From the NCBI GenBank assembly GCA_051881655.1, contig JBJEQH010000089.1, positions 1-14,092 on the forward strand: DNA of 14,092 nucleotides, given 5' to 3'. Position 1 is the first letter of the stretch. Every line of letters begins with the position of its first letter. The DNA comes from Heritagella sp051881655. Lineage in GTDB: Bacteria; Bacillota; Clostridia; Oscillospirales; Acutalibacteraceae. A program made the position numbers and the translations under genes. The notes beneath the pieces are model-generated. The model worked only from the letters and a program-made list of their open reading frames with translations. It made no database searches and was not told the origin of the DNA. This document shows, in pieces, positions 1-6,416 of this stretch.

Positions 1-399
1 GAACACCGCGGCATACACCATGCCCTCGGCCCCCAAAATTGCCTGCACCAGCGGAAAACCCATGAACCCGGTGTTGCTGTACACCATGGCAAACCGCAGC
101 ACACTGCGCTGGGACATGGGGGTACGCCGGTAAAACAGAAAGCTGATTCCGATGGCCAGCAGGTGGTACAGAAAGCCATATGCGGCGGCAAGCAGCAGCG
201 TGCCCAGATTGACCGAATCATCCACGCTCATCAGGGCATTTACCGTCAGGCACGGGGAGACCACATACAAAAGAATTGTGGTAATCTGGGAAAGGCCGGT
301 TTCGGTCAGGATTTTCTTTCGGGAGAGAAAATATCCGACGGCGATCATGATAAACAGCTCGACCACTTTTTCCCCCAGGGTGAGGATCGACGTCATCAT
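1..399 (-). CDS. AEC-family transporter, N-terminal part (cut by window edge)
   Basis: The first 133 residues of an integral membrane protein are visible and the gene continues beyond base 1. Reading from ATG at 399 gives a hydrophobic protein beginning MMTSILTLGEKVVELFIMIA, with a later SNTGFMGFPL motif. That motif, and the hydrophobic N-terminal helices that alternate with short loops, are characteristic of the auxin efflux carrier (AEC/MdcF) family, which exports or exchanges small organic anions across the cytoplasmic membrane. The start overlaps the stop of the upstream small membrane gene as ATGA (396-399), so the two are probably translationally coupled. A second ATG follows directly at 396. 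The substrate cannot be told from the sequence. Family assignment is by recognition of motifs only. Confidence 0.85.
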   Translation of the reverse strand, partial: MMTSILTLGEKVVELFIMIAVGYFLSRKKILTETGLSQITTILLYVVSPCLTVNALMSVDDSVNLGTLLLAAAYGFLYHLLAIGISFLFYRRTPMSQRSVLRFAMVYSNTGFMGFPLVQAILGAEGMVYAAVF

Positions 400-716
400 T
401 TTGTTTCATCCCCATCCTGTTCTTTTTTCGGCTGCTTGGCCTTCTGCTCCTCCTGGAATTTCCGGTTCTCCTCGCGGCTGTGCCGGATAAAGGTCGGGAC
501 CAGCAGTAGAAGGGCCACCACGGCGATCCCCCGCAGAATCCACCCCGGTACCCCGGTGAACAGATCCATCCCGGGAGTCAATTCATTGGCGAGCCACCAG
601 GCCCCCAGAACGAGAAAAAAACCGCCTGCTGCATAAAACACACGGTTTTCTTTTCCCAGTTTTACGATCAGGATCAGCCCGCAAACGAACCACATCCCGG
701 CGTATACATAATTCAT
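396..716 (-). CDS. Small hypothetical membrane protein, 106 aa
   Basis: I do not recognise a named family. The protein has three predicted membrane segments (about residues 4-20, 27-45 and 55-77). The cytoplasmic tail from about 78 to 106 is rich in Lys and Glu and starts at FIRHSREENRK. A good ribosome site (AAAGGATG) lies before ATG at 716. The gene follows the 104-aa membrane protein by 58 bases without a terminator and overlaps the AEC transporter gene by four bases, so it is the middle gene of a three-gene membrane operon. It could be an accessory subunit or stability factor of the transporter, but this is only inferred from position. Confidence 0.8.
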   Translation of the reverse strand: MNYVYAGMWFVCGLILIVKLGKENRVFYAAGGFFLVLGAWWLANELTPGMDLFTGVPGWILRGIAVVALLLLVPTFIRHSREENRKFQEEQKAKQPKKEQDGDETK

Positions 717-774
717 GGTTTTCCATCCTTTCTATGCGGCAGCTTCTTCCACCCGGATGGATCACCCGGCCCCG

Positions 775-1089
775 TCAGGCACAAAAGGACTGCCGTTCCT
801 TTTTCTGTACGGGCAGGGGGGTTACATTCCGGTGCGCACGGGCCGCCCGGCGCTGACGCAGAACCTTTTCCCGATGCAGCGCACACAGGCAGCTGAAAAA
901 GGCCACCACCTGCGCGGTATGCTCAATCAATTGCAGATACCACGCGCCGTCCTGCATGATCAGGGACAAAAGAGCCAGCCCCACACAGACACACCAGGTC
1001 ATCCGCCCTTCTCTCTCCCGGGGACGGTATTTCAGCAGCAGCACGGCCGAGCCGATCAGCAGCAGAACGCCAAAAATTGTATGCAGCAT
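775..1089 (-). CDS. Small hypothetical membrane protein, 104 aa
   Basis: The reading frame is open further upstream to 1266, but the start at 1089 is preferred. An AGGAGG site lies eight to nine bases before this ATG, and the promoter at 1145-1173 leaves the upstream part of the frame untranscribed. The protein begins MLHTIFGVLLLIGSAVLLL. It has likely membrane segments at about residues 2-19, 30-46 and 52-70, then a strongly basic tail (RQRRAARAHR). No family is recognised. It is the first gene of the operon leading to the AEC transporter. Operator-like palindromes around its promoter resemble LexA boxes, which raises, but does not prove, damage-inducible control. Confidence 0.7.
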   Translation of the reverse strand: MLHTIFGVLLLIGSAVLLLKYRPREREGRMTWCVCVGLALLSLIMQDGAWYLQLIEHTAQVVAFFSCLCALHREKVLRQRRAARAHRNVTPLPVQKKERQSFCA

Positions 1090-1120
1090 TGCATTTTCCC
1101 TCCTGCTTTTCTCCATAAAT

Positions 1121-1138
1121 AGATCATACGTTCGATCT
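1121..1138. promoter_or_regulatory. Second operator-like palindrome over the start-site region
   Basis: AGATC and GATCT arms enclose ATACGTTC. The site lies at roughly +1 to +18 of the predicted transcript. It shares the heptamer GTTCGAT with the upstream palindrome (1130-1136 and 1191-1197). Read as a SOS box (1121-1134) it has two mismatches to the consensus. Confidence 0.35.
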
Positions 1139-1144
1139 GTCCCT

Positions 1145-1173
1145 ATCATATCACAGGCAATGGAAAAAAGCAA
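1145..1173 (-). promoter_or_regulatory. Vegetative promoter of the small-membrane-protein/AEC operon
   Basis: On the minus strand the -35 element is TTGCTT (1168-1173), followed by a 17-base spacer and the -10 element TATGAT (1145-1150), preceded by a TG extension (TGA-TATGAT). Transcription should start near 1138, about 50 bases before the ATG at 1089. Confidence 0.7.
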
Positions 1174-1176
1174 GAG

Positions 1177-1200
1177 AAAATCGAAAAAATGTTCGATTTT
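1177..1200. promoter_or_regulatory. Operator-like palindrome, LexA-box-like
   Basis: This is a perfect inverted repeat, AAAATCGAA-N6-TTCGATTTT, ending a few bases upstream of the -35 element. Its core at 1182-1195 (CGAAAAAATGTTCG) differs at one position from the Bacillus-type SOS box CGAACRNRYGTTCG. It may be bound by LexA or by another dimeric repressor. Confidence 0.45.
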
Positions 1201-1290
1201 TTCCTTCCGGTTTTCGCCGTATTCCGATTTCTGTCTTATCATACCATCTCTTTTTTCAATTGGCAAGGGCTGCCTTCCATTCTCCGACGC

Positions 1291-1344
1291 AAAGAAAAAC
1301 CGGTCCTTTCCCCTTTTCGCACTGCTGGGGGAAAGGACCGGTTT
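1291..1344 (-). terminator. Intrinsic terminator of the G5/3D protein gene
   Basis: A perfect 17-bp stem is formed by 1297-1313 and 1328-1344 with a 14-base loop. On the minus strand it ends in GGTTTTTCTTT. It follows the stop of the G5/3D gene at 1377 by about 30 bases. Confidence 0.9.
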
Positions 1345-1376
1345 CCGGTTCTGGGTTTCTGCTTTTCCGTTATTCC

Positions 1377-2594
1377 TTACGAGAGGATATAAATGGTCAT
1401 GGTGCGCACACCAAACTTGGCGCAGTCGCTGTAGGTATCCATATACAGGTCCGCCAGGATATAGTCGCTGTAAATGAATCCGCCCGTATCACCGGCCACG
1501 GCATAGCCATACACATAGCTGCCGTCCGGCGAGCAGATATACAGTTTCGTCCCGTACGGAATCTCCTTGGGATCAACCGCCACCACACCGTACTGCGGCT
1601 TCATGCCGGTCGAGGTATAGCCGTCGCCGGTATAGCTGGTACAGCGGCCGGTCAGGGCCTGCTTATAGCTCAGCTTATTTCCATTGTGATCGTATACCGT
1701 ACCCCCTGCCGTAACGGTGGCGCAGCGGGTAATCTTCTTCTTTGTGCCCTTGCGCACAACCTGGTCCACGGGTTCCTTGGTTACTTCGTTGGAAATTTCG
1801 GTAGTTTCCACCACTTCGCCGTCGATCAGCTTTTCACGGGTGACGATGGTCCGCTCACCCTCCTGACCCTTTGTCTCGACCTTACTCTCGCCCAGATACA
1901 TCGAGGAATCATTCTTGGTCACGATCTCATAATCAATGACCTCGGTGGTCGTGATATCGCGATAGGTCACACGCTGAATCTGAATTGCAAGACCTTCCTC
2001 CACCGCGGTATCCATTGGCAGCAGAACCAGATCCTCAGCCCCTACCGTAACACCGGCCTGGTTCAGTGCGGTCTGCACCGTTCCCTCGTTCACCACGGCC
2101 TCGCGGGTTTCGCCGTCCGCGGTAATGGATACGGTGTAGCGGCGCACGACACAAATCCGGTCGCCGTCTTTTACTTCGGCATCGGCGGCCCTGGTGCACA
2201 GATCATCCCCCGAAAGGGTGATATTCGCCATGGACAGCGCGTCGGCCACGGTATCCCCCTGATGGAGGTTCACCGTTTTCTCGCGGCCATCGGCCACCAC
2301 CGTCGCGGTAATTCCGCGCAGGATGGTCACCGTCAGGTCGCTCTCATTCCAGACCGCCAGGTCATCTTTTTCGACTTCCGGCATACCTTCTGCGTGTACC
2401 GCCTGCTCAAGAACCGACTTGAGCGAGCAGTCCGTCACCTGGAAGGAATAGGTGTTCTCCCCATCCTTCACCTGAACGGTGACCGTCTGTGCCATAACCG
2501 TGAGAATCGAGATCACTCCGATTACTGCCATAATGCACAGGCACAGCACGCGATGCATGGTCGCATTCAATTTCCTTTTGGTTTCCTTCTGCAT
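1377..2594 (-). CDS. Membrane-anchored DUF348/G5/3D cell-wall protein (YabE/YocH/Rpf-like), 405 aa
   Basis: This is a predicted surface protein acting on or binding peptidoglycan. A membrane anchor at residues 15-36 follows a basic start. Two or three DUF348-type repeats occupy about 37-200, a G5 domain about 206-284, and a C-terminal 3D domain about 313-405. The 3D domain keeps its aspartates: VAVDP (D341), AGDTGG (D369) and ADLYMD (D382). 3D domains resemble the MltA lytic transglycosylase fold, so murein cleavage is likely but unproven. The ATG at 2594 has a TAAGGAGAG site nine bases upstream. The gene stands alone between its own consensus promoter (2693-2721) and a strong terminator (1291-1344). 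A WalR-like box lies further upstream, in line with WalR control of 3D proteins such as YocH in Bacillus. Confidence 0.92.
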   Translation of the reverse strand: MQKETKRKLNATMHRVLCLCIMAVIGVISILTVMAQTVTVQVKDGENTYSFQVTDCSLKSVLEQAVHAEGMPEVEKDDLAVWNESDLTVTILRGITATVVADGREKTVNLHQGDTVADALSMANITLSGDDLCTRAADAEVKDGDRICVVRRYTVSITADGETREAVVNEGTVQTALNQAGVTVGAEDLVLLPMDTAVEEGLAIQIQRVTYRDITTTEVIDYEIVTKNDSSMYLGESKVETKGQEGERTIVTREKLIDGEVVETTEISNEVTKEPVDQVVRKGTKKKITRCATVTAGGTVYDHNGNKLSYKQALTGRCTSYTGDGYTSTGMKPQYGVVAVDPKEIPYGTKLYICSPDGSYVYGYAVAGDTGGFIYSDYILADLYMDTYSDCAKFGVRTMTIYILS

Positions 2595-2692
2595 AAAAAG
2601 CTGCTCTCCTTAACAATAGTCTTCTTCTCTTCTCCGCCGCACCGGCGGGGAAAATCGGATTGGATTGGGTTGGATTTGCAGTGCTGTACCTG

Positions 2693-2721
2693 ATTATATG
2701 CGGAGAAGTGACGTGTGTCAA
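2693..2721 (-). promoter_or_regulatory. Perfect consensus promoter of the G5/3D gene
   Basis: The minus strand reads TTGACA (2716-2721), a 17-base spacer and TATAAT (2693-2698). All twelve positions match the vegetative sigma consensus. The start site should be near 2686, giving a 5' leader of about 90 bases with one small GC hairpin (CCGCC-GGTGC-GGCGG) ahead of the ribosome site. Confidence 0.9.
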
Positions 2722-2743
2722 ATTATTTCGTCCAGTATTTTTG

Positions 2744-2764
2744 TGCAAAACGCTGGGTTTTGCA
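2744..2764. promoter_or_regulatory. Inverted repeat upstream of the G5/3D promoter
   Basis: TGCAAAAC-GCTGG-GTTTTGCA has perfect 8-bp arms and ends 22 bases before the -35 element. A single half site (TGTGCAAAA) recurs at 2839-2847. It may be a transcription-factor site; the factor is not identifiable. Confidence 0.35.
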
Positions 2765-2862
2765 TATTGTATCCCCCCAAAAAAATGGAAAACGGCGCGG
2801 CTTATCCGCTTTTTATTCTTTTTTGGAAAAAAGTTGCTGTGCAAAATGCCAGATTTCAAATA

Positions 2863-2888
2863 GTTACAAAGTGGTTACAAGGGTAACA
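2863..2888 (-). promoter_or_regulatory. WalR-like box with an extra half site
   Basis: On the minus strand there is a direct repeat TGTAAC-N5-TGTAAC (2863-2879), which matches the WalR/YycF consensus TGTWAH-N5-TGTWAH exactly. A third similar hexamer, TGTTAC (2883-2888), is spaced by three bases. The box is about 140 bases upstream of the perfect -35 element, farther than usual for direct activation, so it may serve a second, unrecognised promoter. Confidence 0.4.
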
Positions 2889-3113
2889 AATTGCGTTTTT
2901 TGAATGTTTATTCTTTTCCGTAGGGCTATTCCCGCGATTTTTTCCCATATCTACGGCTTTCGACCAGTTTTTCCACAATTTTTCTACCAAAATAATGAAT
3001 ATTTATTCTCCTCGTTTTTTCAAAAATTTTGCGTAAACTTTGATTTCTCTTTTCTTTTTTCGCAAAACGGTACTGCTTTGGCCCCAATCCCCATGGCGCC
3101 GCGCGGAAATTCA

Positions 3114-3132
3114 TGCTATACTGCTATATAGC
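3114..3132 (+). promoter_or_regulatory. Possible extended -10 promoter with overlapping palindrome, radical SAM gene
   Basis: TGC-TATACT (3114-3122) is an extended -10 element without a good -35. The inverted pair GCTATA (3115-3120) and TATAGC (3127-3132) covers it and the expected start site. Transcription would begin near 3129, about 88 bases before the ATG. Another TATAAT at 3164-3169 has no -35 either. Confidence 0.35.
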
Positions 3133-3216
3133 GCGTCCCTCTCCGCCCCTCCTCTTTCTTATATATAATAGGAAGAGAATGCCCCACCGCTCGTTTACAA
3201 AGGAGGCCCCGTTTTT

Positions 3217-4332
3217 ATGCCCGCCCTCAGTGTGATGATCAAGCCCGCCTCCGGTCAGTGCAACATGCGCTGCCGGTACTGCTTTTACGCCGACGAAACC
3301 CGGAACCGGGATACGCCCTCGTTCGGCATGATGACCGAAGAGACCCTGCGCCGGGTTCTCACCCAGGTTCTTTCCGCCGCCAGCGGCACCTGTACCCTGG
3401 CCTTTCAGGGGGGTGAACCCACCCTGGCGGGGCTTCCCTTTTTCCGCCGGGTGATCGAGCTGGAAAAGGAACTGAATGTCAACCACTGCCAGATCCGGCA
3501 CGCCCTGCAGACCAACGGTCTGCTGCTGGACGACGAATGGGCGGATTTTCTGCATGAAAACCGGTTTCTGGTGGGGGTTTCGCTGGATGGAACCAAAGAG
3601 CTGCACGACAAAAACCGGGTGGATGCCGGGGGAAAGGGTACCTGGAACCGGGTGATGCACAGCCTCCAGCTTCTGAAAAAGCACGGGGTGGAATTCAACA
3701 TTCTCACCGTGGTCACCGGAGATTTGTGCCGCTGCACGGGGAAAGTGTTGGGTTTTTACGCCCGCAACGGATTTTCCTACCGGCAGTTTATCCCGTGCCT
3801 GGATCCCATTGGGGAGGAACGGGGACAGCACCCCTGGTCCCTGACGCCGCCGCTGTATGCTCGGTATCTGAAGGACAGCTTTGACGGCTGGTACCGCGAT
3901 CTGCTGGACGGGCACAAAACGTATCACCGGTATTTCGACAACCTGATGCTGATCATGGACGGCCAGTGGCCGGAGGCCTGCGGCATGGGCGGGGTGTGCG
4001 GCCGCCAGCTGGTGGTAGAGGCGGACGGCAGCGTGTACCCCTGCGATTTTTACATGCTGGACGAATACCGCCTCGGCAATTTTTCCACGGACAGTTTTGA
4101 AACGGTGGAAAAGAACCGCACGGCCCTGCAGTTTTTGGAGAAGAGCGCCATTCCCGATGATGAGTGCCGCTCCTGCCGGTGGAAAGCCCTGTGCCGCGGC
4201 GGCTGCCGGCGTGACCGGGATTATTTTGAAAAGGGGCTGGGGAAGAACTATTACTGCCCGGCGTACCGCGAGTTTTTTGAATACGCCTACCCCCGCCTGT
4301 ACCGGGCCTATCAGATGCTGACCCAGGGATAA
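3217..4332 (+). CDS. Anaerobic sulfatase-maturating-enzyme-like radical SAM/SPASM protein, 371 aa
   Basis: Radical SAM enzyme of the anSME type, which in characterised members oxidises an active-site Cys or Ser of sulfatases to formylglycine. The cluster motif CNMRCRYC (C15, C19, C22) sits in an N-terminus of the form MPALSVMIKPASGQ, typical of anSMEs. An AFQGGEPTLAG segment follows. The SPASM region keeps eight cysteines: CGMGGVC, then YPC, then CRSCRWKALCRGGC (CX2CX5CX3C) and a final YYC. The Asp in PCDFYMLDEY corresponds to the catalytic Asp of the Clostridium perfringens enzyme. Length matches that family. AAAGGAGG precedes the ATG. It is the only plus-strand gene, a single unit ended by a bidirectional terminator. 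No sulfatase is present in the window, so the substrate may be encoded elsewhere or be another protein. Confidence 0.92.
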   Translation: MPALSVMIKPASGQCNMRCRYCFYADETRNRDTPSFGMMTEETLRRVLTQVLSAASGTCTLAFQGGEPTLAGLPFFRRVIELEKELNVNHCQIRHALQTNGLLLDDEWADFLHENRFLVGVSLDGTKELHDKNRVDAGGKGTWNRVMHSLQLLKKHGVEFNILTVVTGDLCRCTGKVLGFYARNGFSYRQFIPCLDPIGEERGQHPWSLTPPLYARYLKDSFDGWYRDLLDGHKTYHRYFDNLMLIMDGQWPEACGMGGVCGRQLVVEADGSVYPCDFYMLDEYRLGNFSTDSFETVEKNRTALQFLEKSAIPDDECRSCRWKALCRGGCRRDRDYFEKGLGKNYYCPAYREFFEYAYPRLYRAYQMLTQG

Positions 4333-4379
4333 AAAACCGGAGAGGAAGCGATGCTTCCTCCCCGGTTCCTTTCTGTTTT
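4331..4379. terminator. Bidirectional intrinsic terminator
   Basis: Left arm 4335-4349 and right arm 4353-4367 pair with one mismatch around a GAT loop. A T-rich tract follows on the plus strand, ending the radical SAM gene. The minus strand ends in GGTTTTTT, ending the convergent acetyltransferase gene. Confidence 0.88.
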
Positions 4380-4819
4380 CAGGGCTCCAGCTTTTTTGTA
4401 AAGCAAACAATACGGTTCGTCTCGGTAAATCCCATTTTCTCGTGGAAAACGGCACTCTCCTTATTGGACAGTTCGCAATCACTGGCAAATTCGCGGCACC
4501 CTTTTTCCCGGGCCCAGTCCTCACACCGGCGCAGGAGCTGTCCGGCAATTCCCCGGCGGCGGTACGGTGCTTTCACAAAAATTCCCTCGAGATATCCTAC
4601 CGGACTGCTGGACGTTCCCTCCACATAATCGTGGCGCATGCCACAATGAGCAAAACCGACGGGCTCCCCCCGGACAAAGGCCAGAAACACCTCATCCTGC
4701 GGAGAATAAATCTTCTCGTGGATCCCCCGCAGGATTTCTTCCTGGGTGTGGTTGGGCCACAGCTGCATCATCAGCGATGCCATAACCTGTCGGTCGGTAT
4801 CCCCTGCTTTTCGGATCAT
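4379..4819 (-). CDS. GNAT acetyltransferase, aminoglycoside 6'-N-acetyltransferase-like, 146 aa
   Basis: Single-domain GNAT enzyme transferring an acetyl group from acetyl-CoA. It carries the segments typical of AAC(6')-I enzymes of the Salmonella Iaa/Iy and Acinetobacter Ig groups: LWPNH (20-24), HDYVEGTSSSPVGYLEGIFV (63-82), the acetyl-CoA loop RRRGIA (87-92), GCREFASD (107-114), and HEKMGFTETNRIVCF toward the end. Its length equals those enzymes. The native role may be detoxification of another amine, and resistance cannot be assumed from sequence alone. The ATG at 4819 has AAAGGAGG upstream. The gene begins 15 bases after the HAD gene stops, so both are likely on one transcript. The terminator at 4331-4379 ends the unit. 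Confidence 0.88.
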   Translation of the reverse strand: MIRKAGDTDRQVMASLMMQLWPNHTQEEILRGIHEKIYSPQDEVFLAFVRGEPVGFAHCGMRHDYVEGTSSSPVGYLEGIFVKAPYRRRGIAGQLLRRCEDWAREKGCREFASDCELSNKESAVFHEKMGFTETNRIVCFTKKLEP

Positions 4820-4834
4820 GATGATCTCCTCCTT

Positions 4835-5488
4835 TTACTCCGGTTTTGTCCAAAGATCCTGTAAAACCGCCGGCAGATCCTGCGGGCGGTAGATCACCCC
4901 CTGCGGAGCCTGCGCCCCGCCAAAGCCATAGGCCGCATGAATAAAGGGAATCCCGGCCTGGGCGGCCGCTTCTTCATCCCAGCGGGTATCCCCCACATAG
5001 GCGCCCTGTTCCCATCCGGCCCTTTTCATCACCAGGCGGATGTTCTTCCCTTTGGTAAGGCCGGTGCGCCCGCTGCATTCATATTCATCGAACATCCCGC
5101 CCATGTCATGGGCATGAAGGAACGCCTCGATATACCCATCCTGGCAATTACTGACCACCGCCAGCCCGTACGCCTGCCGCAGGCAGGTCAGTGTCTCCCG
5201 GAGATGGGGGTACAAAACCCCACCGGTCTGCCGCAGATAGCCGCACTCCTGTGCGCAGCAATCCCGCAGGATCGCCATCCGCTCGCCTTCCGGGGTATCC
5301 GGGAAAACCGCGGCGGCAATATCCTCCAGCGTTCTTCCCATGTAGCCGCGGATCTCCTCCTGGGTTACACTCTTCCCATACCGGGCGTATTTCCCCGTCA
5401 ACACAAGATTCCAGCAATGGGTTACGGGTTCGCACACGTCCCACAGGGTTCCGTCCAGATCAAACAAAATTCCTTTTTCCTTTTTCAT
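4835..5488 (-). CDS. HAD-family hydrolase, phosphoglycolate-phosphatase-like, 217 aa
   Basis: Cytoplasmic phosphatase of the haloacid dehalogenase superfamily. Motif I is LFDLDGT (nucleophile D10, acid D12), motif II is VVSN, the motif III Lys is in GLTKGKN, and motif IV is GDTRWDEEAA. An alpha-helical cap lies between motifs I and II, as in Gph-type enzymes. The substrate is unknown. The frame opens at 5524, but the ATG at 5488 is chosen because GGAGGG lies seven bases before it and the HAD core starts at once. A promoter is found at 5555-5583. The gene is co-transcribed with the acetyltransferase 15 bases downstream; the pairing gives no clear functional hint. Confidence 0.88.
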   Translation of the reverse strand: MKKEKGILFDLDGTLWDVCEPVTHCWNLVLTGKYARYGKSVTQEEIRGYMGRTLEDIAAAVFPDTPEGERMAILRDCCAQECGYLRQTGGVLYPHLRETLTCLRQAYGLAVVSNCQDGYIEAFLHAHDMGGMFDEYECSGRTGLTKGKNIRLVMKRAGWEQGAYVGDTRWDEEAAAQAGIPFIHAAYGFGGAQAPQGVIYRPQDLPAVLQDLWTKPE

Positions 5489-5554
5489 GGGCGTACCCTC
5501 CGGGTTTCTTCCTAAAATGAACAATTTTCAGTAAAAATCGGAAATCTTTCTTTT

Positions 5555-5583
5555 ACTATATCACACTTTTTCTCCGGTTTCCA
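5555..5583 (-). promoter_or_regulatory. Promoter of the HAD/acetyltransferase unit
   Basis: The minus strand has an extended -10, TGA-TATAGT (hexamer 5555-5560), 17 bases from a weaker -35 TGGAAA (5578-5583). It lies immediately after the terminator hairpin of the upstream ABC operon. Confidence 0.55.
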
Positions 5584-5588
5584 GTATG

Positions 5589-5630
5589 GAAAACAGCCAT
5601 TTTGTCTTTTTTGACAAAATGGCTGTTTTC
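5589..5630 (-). terminator. Intrinsic terminator of the fmdE/ABC operon
   Basis: A perfect 18-bp stem (5589-5606 with 5613-5630) has a 6-base loop and A/T-rich ends, so it can work on either strand. It lies six bases after the ATPase gene stop at 5637. Confidence 0.88.
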
Positions 5631-5636
5631 TTTTCC

Positions 5637-6416
5637 TCATTCCGGACGGCGGGGAACACACACCTTTACGTTTCCGTTTTGGAGGCTCTCCACCGTAACA
5701 TCAATCTGATACAGCTGCCCCATGGTCTCGGCGGTAATCACCTGTTCCGGCGGGCCGAAGGCCAAAATCTTCCGGTCCCGGATCGCCAGTACCTTTCCCC
5801 CGTACCACAGGGCCTGGTCGGGATTATGGGTGGACTGCAGGACGGTGTATCCCTCCTGGGATAGGGCGTGCATCTGTTCCAGTACCCGGATCTGGTTGCC
5901 GTAATCCAGGCTGGCCGTGGGCTCGTCCATAAACAGGATGCGGGCCTGCTGGGCCAGTGCCCGGGCAATCAGCGCCAACTGCCGCTCGCCGCCGGACAGA
6001 TGGGAGAACACCCGGCCGGCCAGCGATTCGATGTGCAGCTTTTCAAGGGCCCGCCGGGCCGCCTGCCGCTCCCTTTTCCCGGGGGAAGCGAACCGGCCCA
6101 TCTGCGGGGTGGTACCCATTAACACCATCTCCTCCACGGAATAGGAGAAGGATGCCCCGGCGCTTTGGGGGATATAGGCGGCCTTTTTCGCCAGCTGCCG
6201 GGGAGAGAGGGTGCGGATTTCCTCCCCGTCCAGCCGGATTTCTCCCCGGTACCCGGGCAGCAGCCCCATCATACATTTGAACAGTGTGCTCTTTCCCACT
6301 CCGTTTGGCCCCAGCAGACAGAGGTACTCCCCCTGCTCCACGGAAAAATTAATATTATTTAGTATATTTTCTCGATTTTTATACGAATAGGAAAGATTTT
6401 TTACCTCGATGCCCAC
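5637..6416 (-). CDS. ABC transporter ATP-binding protein, FecE/BtuD type, 259 aa
   Basis: Cytoplasmic ATPase of a type II importer. Walker A is GPNGVGKST (36-44), the Q-loop is in AAYIPQ, the signature is LSGGERQ, Walker B is ARILFMDEPTASLD, and the switch His is in STHNP. The translation start is GTG at 6416, directly after the permease TAG stop, with AAAGGAGGAGGG inside the permease end, so translation is tightly coupled. It is the last gene of the operon fmdE-like, binding protein, permease, ATPase, and is followed by a strong hairpin terminator. The family transports iron-siderophore, cobalamin, heme, and in the MolABC case molybdate or tungstate. The ATPase does not reveal the substrate. 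Confidence 0.95.
   Translation of the reverse strand: MGIEVKNLSYSYKNRENILNNINFSVEQGEYLCLLGPNGVGKSTLFKCMMGLLPGYRGEIRLDGEEIRTLSPRQLAKKAAYIPQSAGASFSYSVEEMVLMGTTPQMGRFASPGKRERQAARRALEKLHIESLAGRVFSHLSGGERQLALIARALAQQARILFMDEPTASLDYGNQIRVLEQMHALSQEGYTVLQSTHNPDQALWYGGKVLAIRDRKILAFGPPEQVITAETMGQLYQIDVTVESLQNGNVKVCVPRRPE

Larger units (their letters stand above)
2595..3216. other. AT-rich divergent intergenic region, no gene supported
   Basis: This stretch separates the G5/3D gene from the divergent radical SAM gene. It holds the regulatory sites listed individually, two copies of GAATNTTTATTC (2902-2913 and 2997-3008), and a CCGTAG/CTACGG inverted pair (2918-2923 and 2951-2956). Small open frames exist on both strands but lack ribosome sites and have unconvincing composition. 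Confidence 0.6.

Noticed and set aside
1260..2693. Plus-strand open frame of 477 codons antisense to the G5/3D gene
   Set aside because: The minus strand encodes clear DUF348, G5 and 3D domains with promoter, ribosome site and terminator. The plus frame gives no recognisable protein and would cross the terminator hairpin.
2918..2956. CCGTAG/CTACGG pair as part of a cyclic-dinucleotide riboswitch
   Set aside because: It lies upstream of the strong promoter, has a 27-base gap between 6-bp arms, and lacks the conserved core sequences of c-di-GMP or c-di-AMP riboswitches.
2660..3131. Several short open frames (62-75 codons) on both strands in the intergenic region
   Set aside because: None has a ribosome site. 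Products are Phe/Lys-rich by base composition, and they overlap the promoter elements of the G5/3D gene.
3124..4548. Minus-strand open frame of 474 codons opposite the radical SAM gene
   Set aside because: It is a GC-driven shadow: the plus strand has the full anSME motif set, and the minus product is low complexity and crosses the bidirectional terminator.
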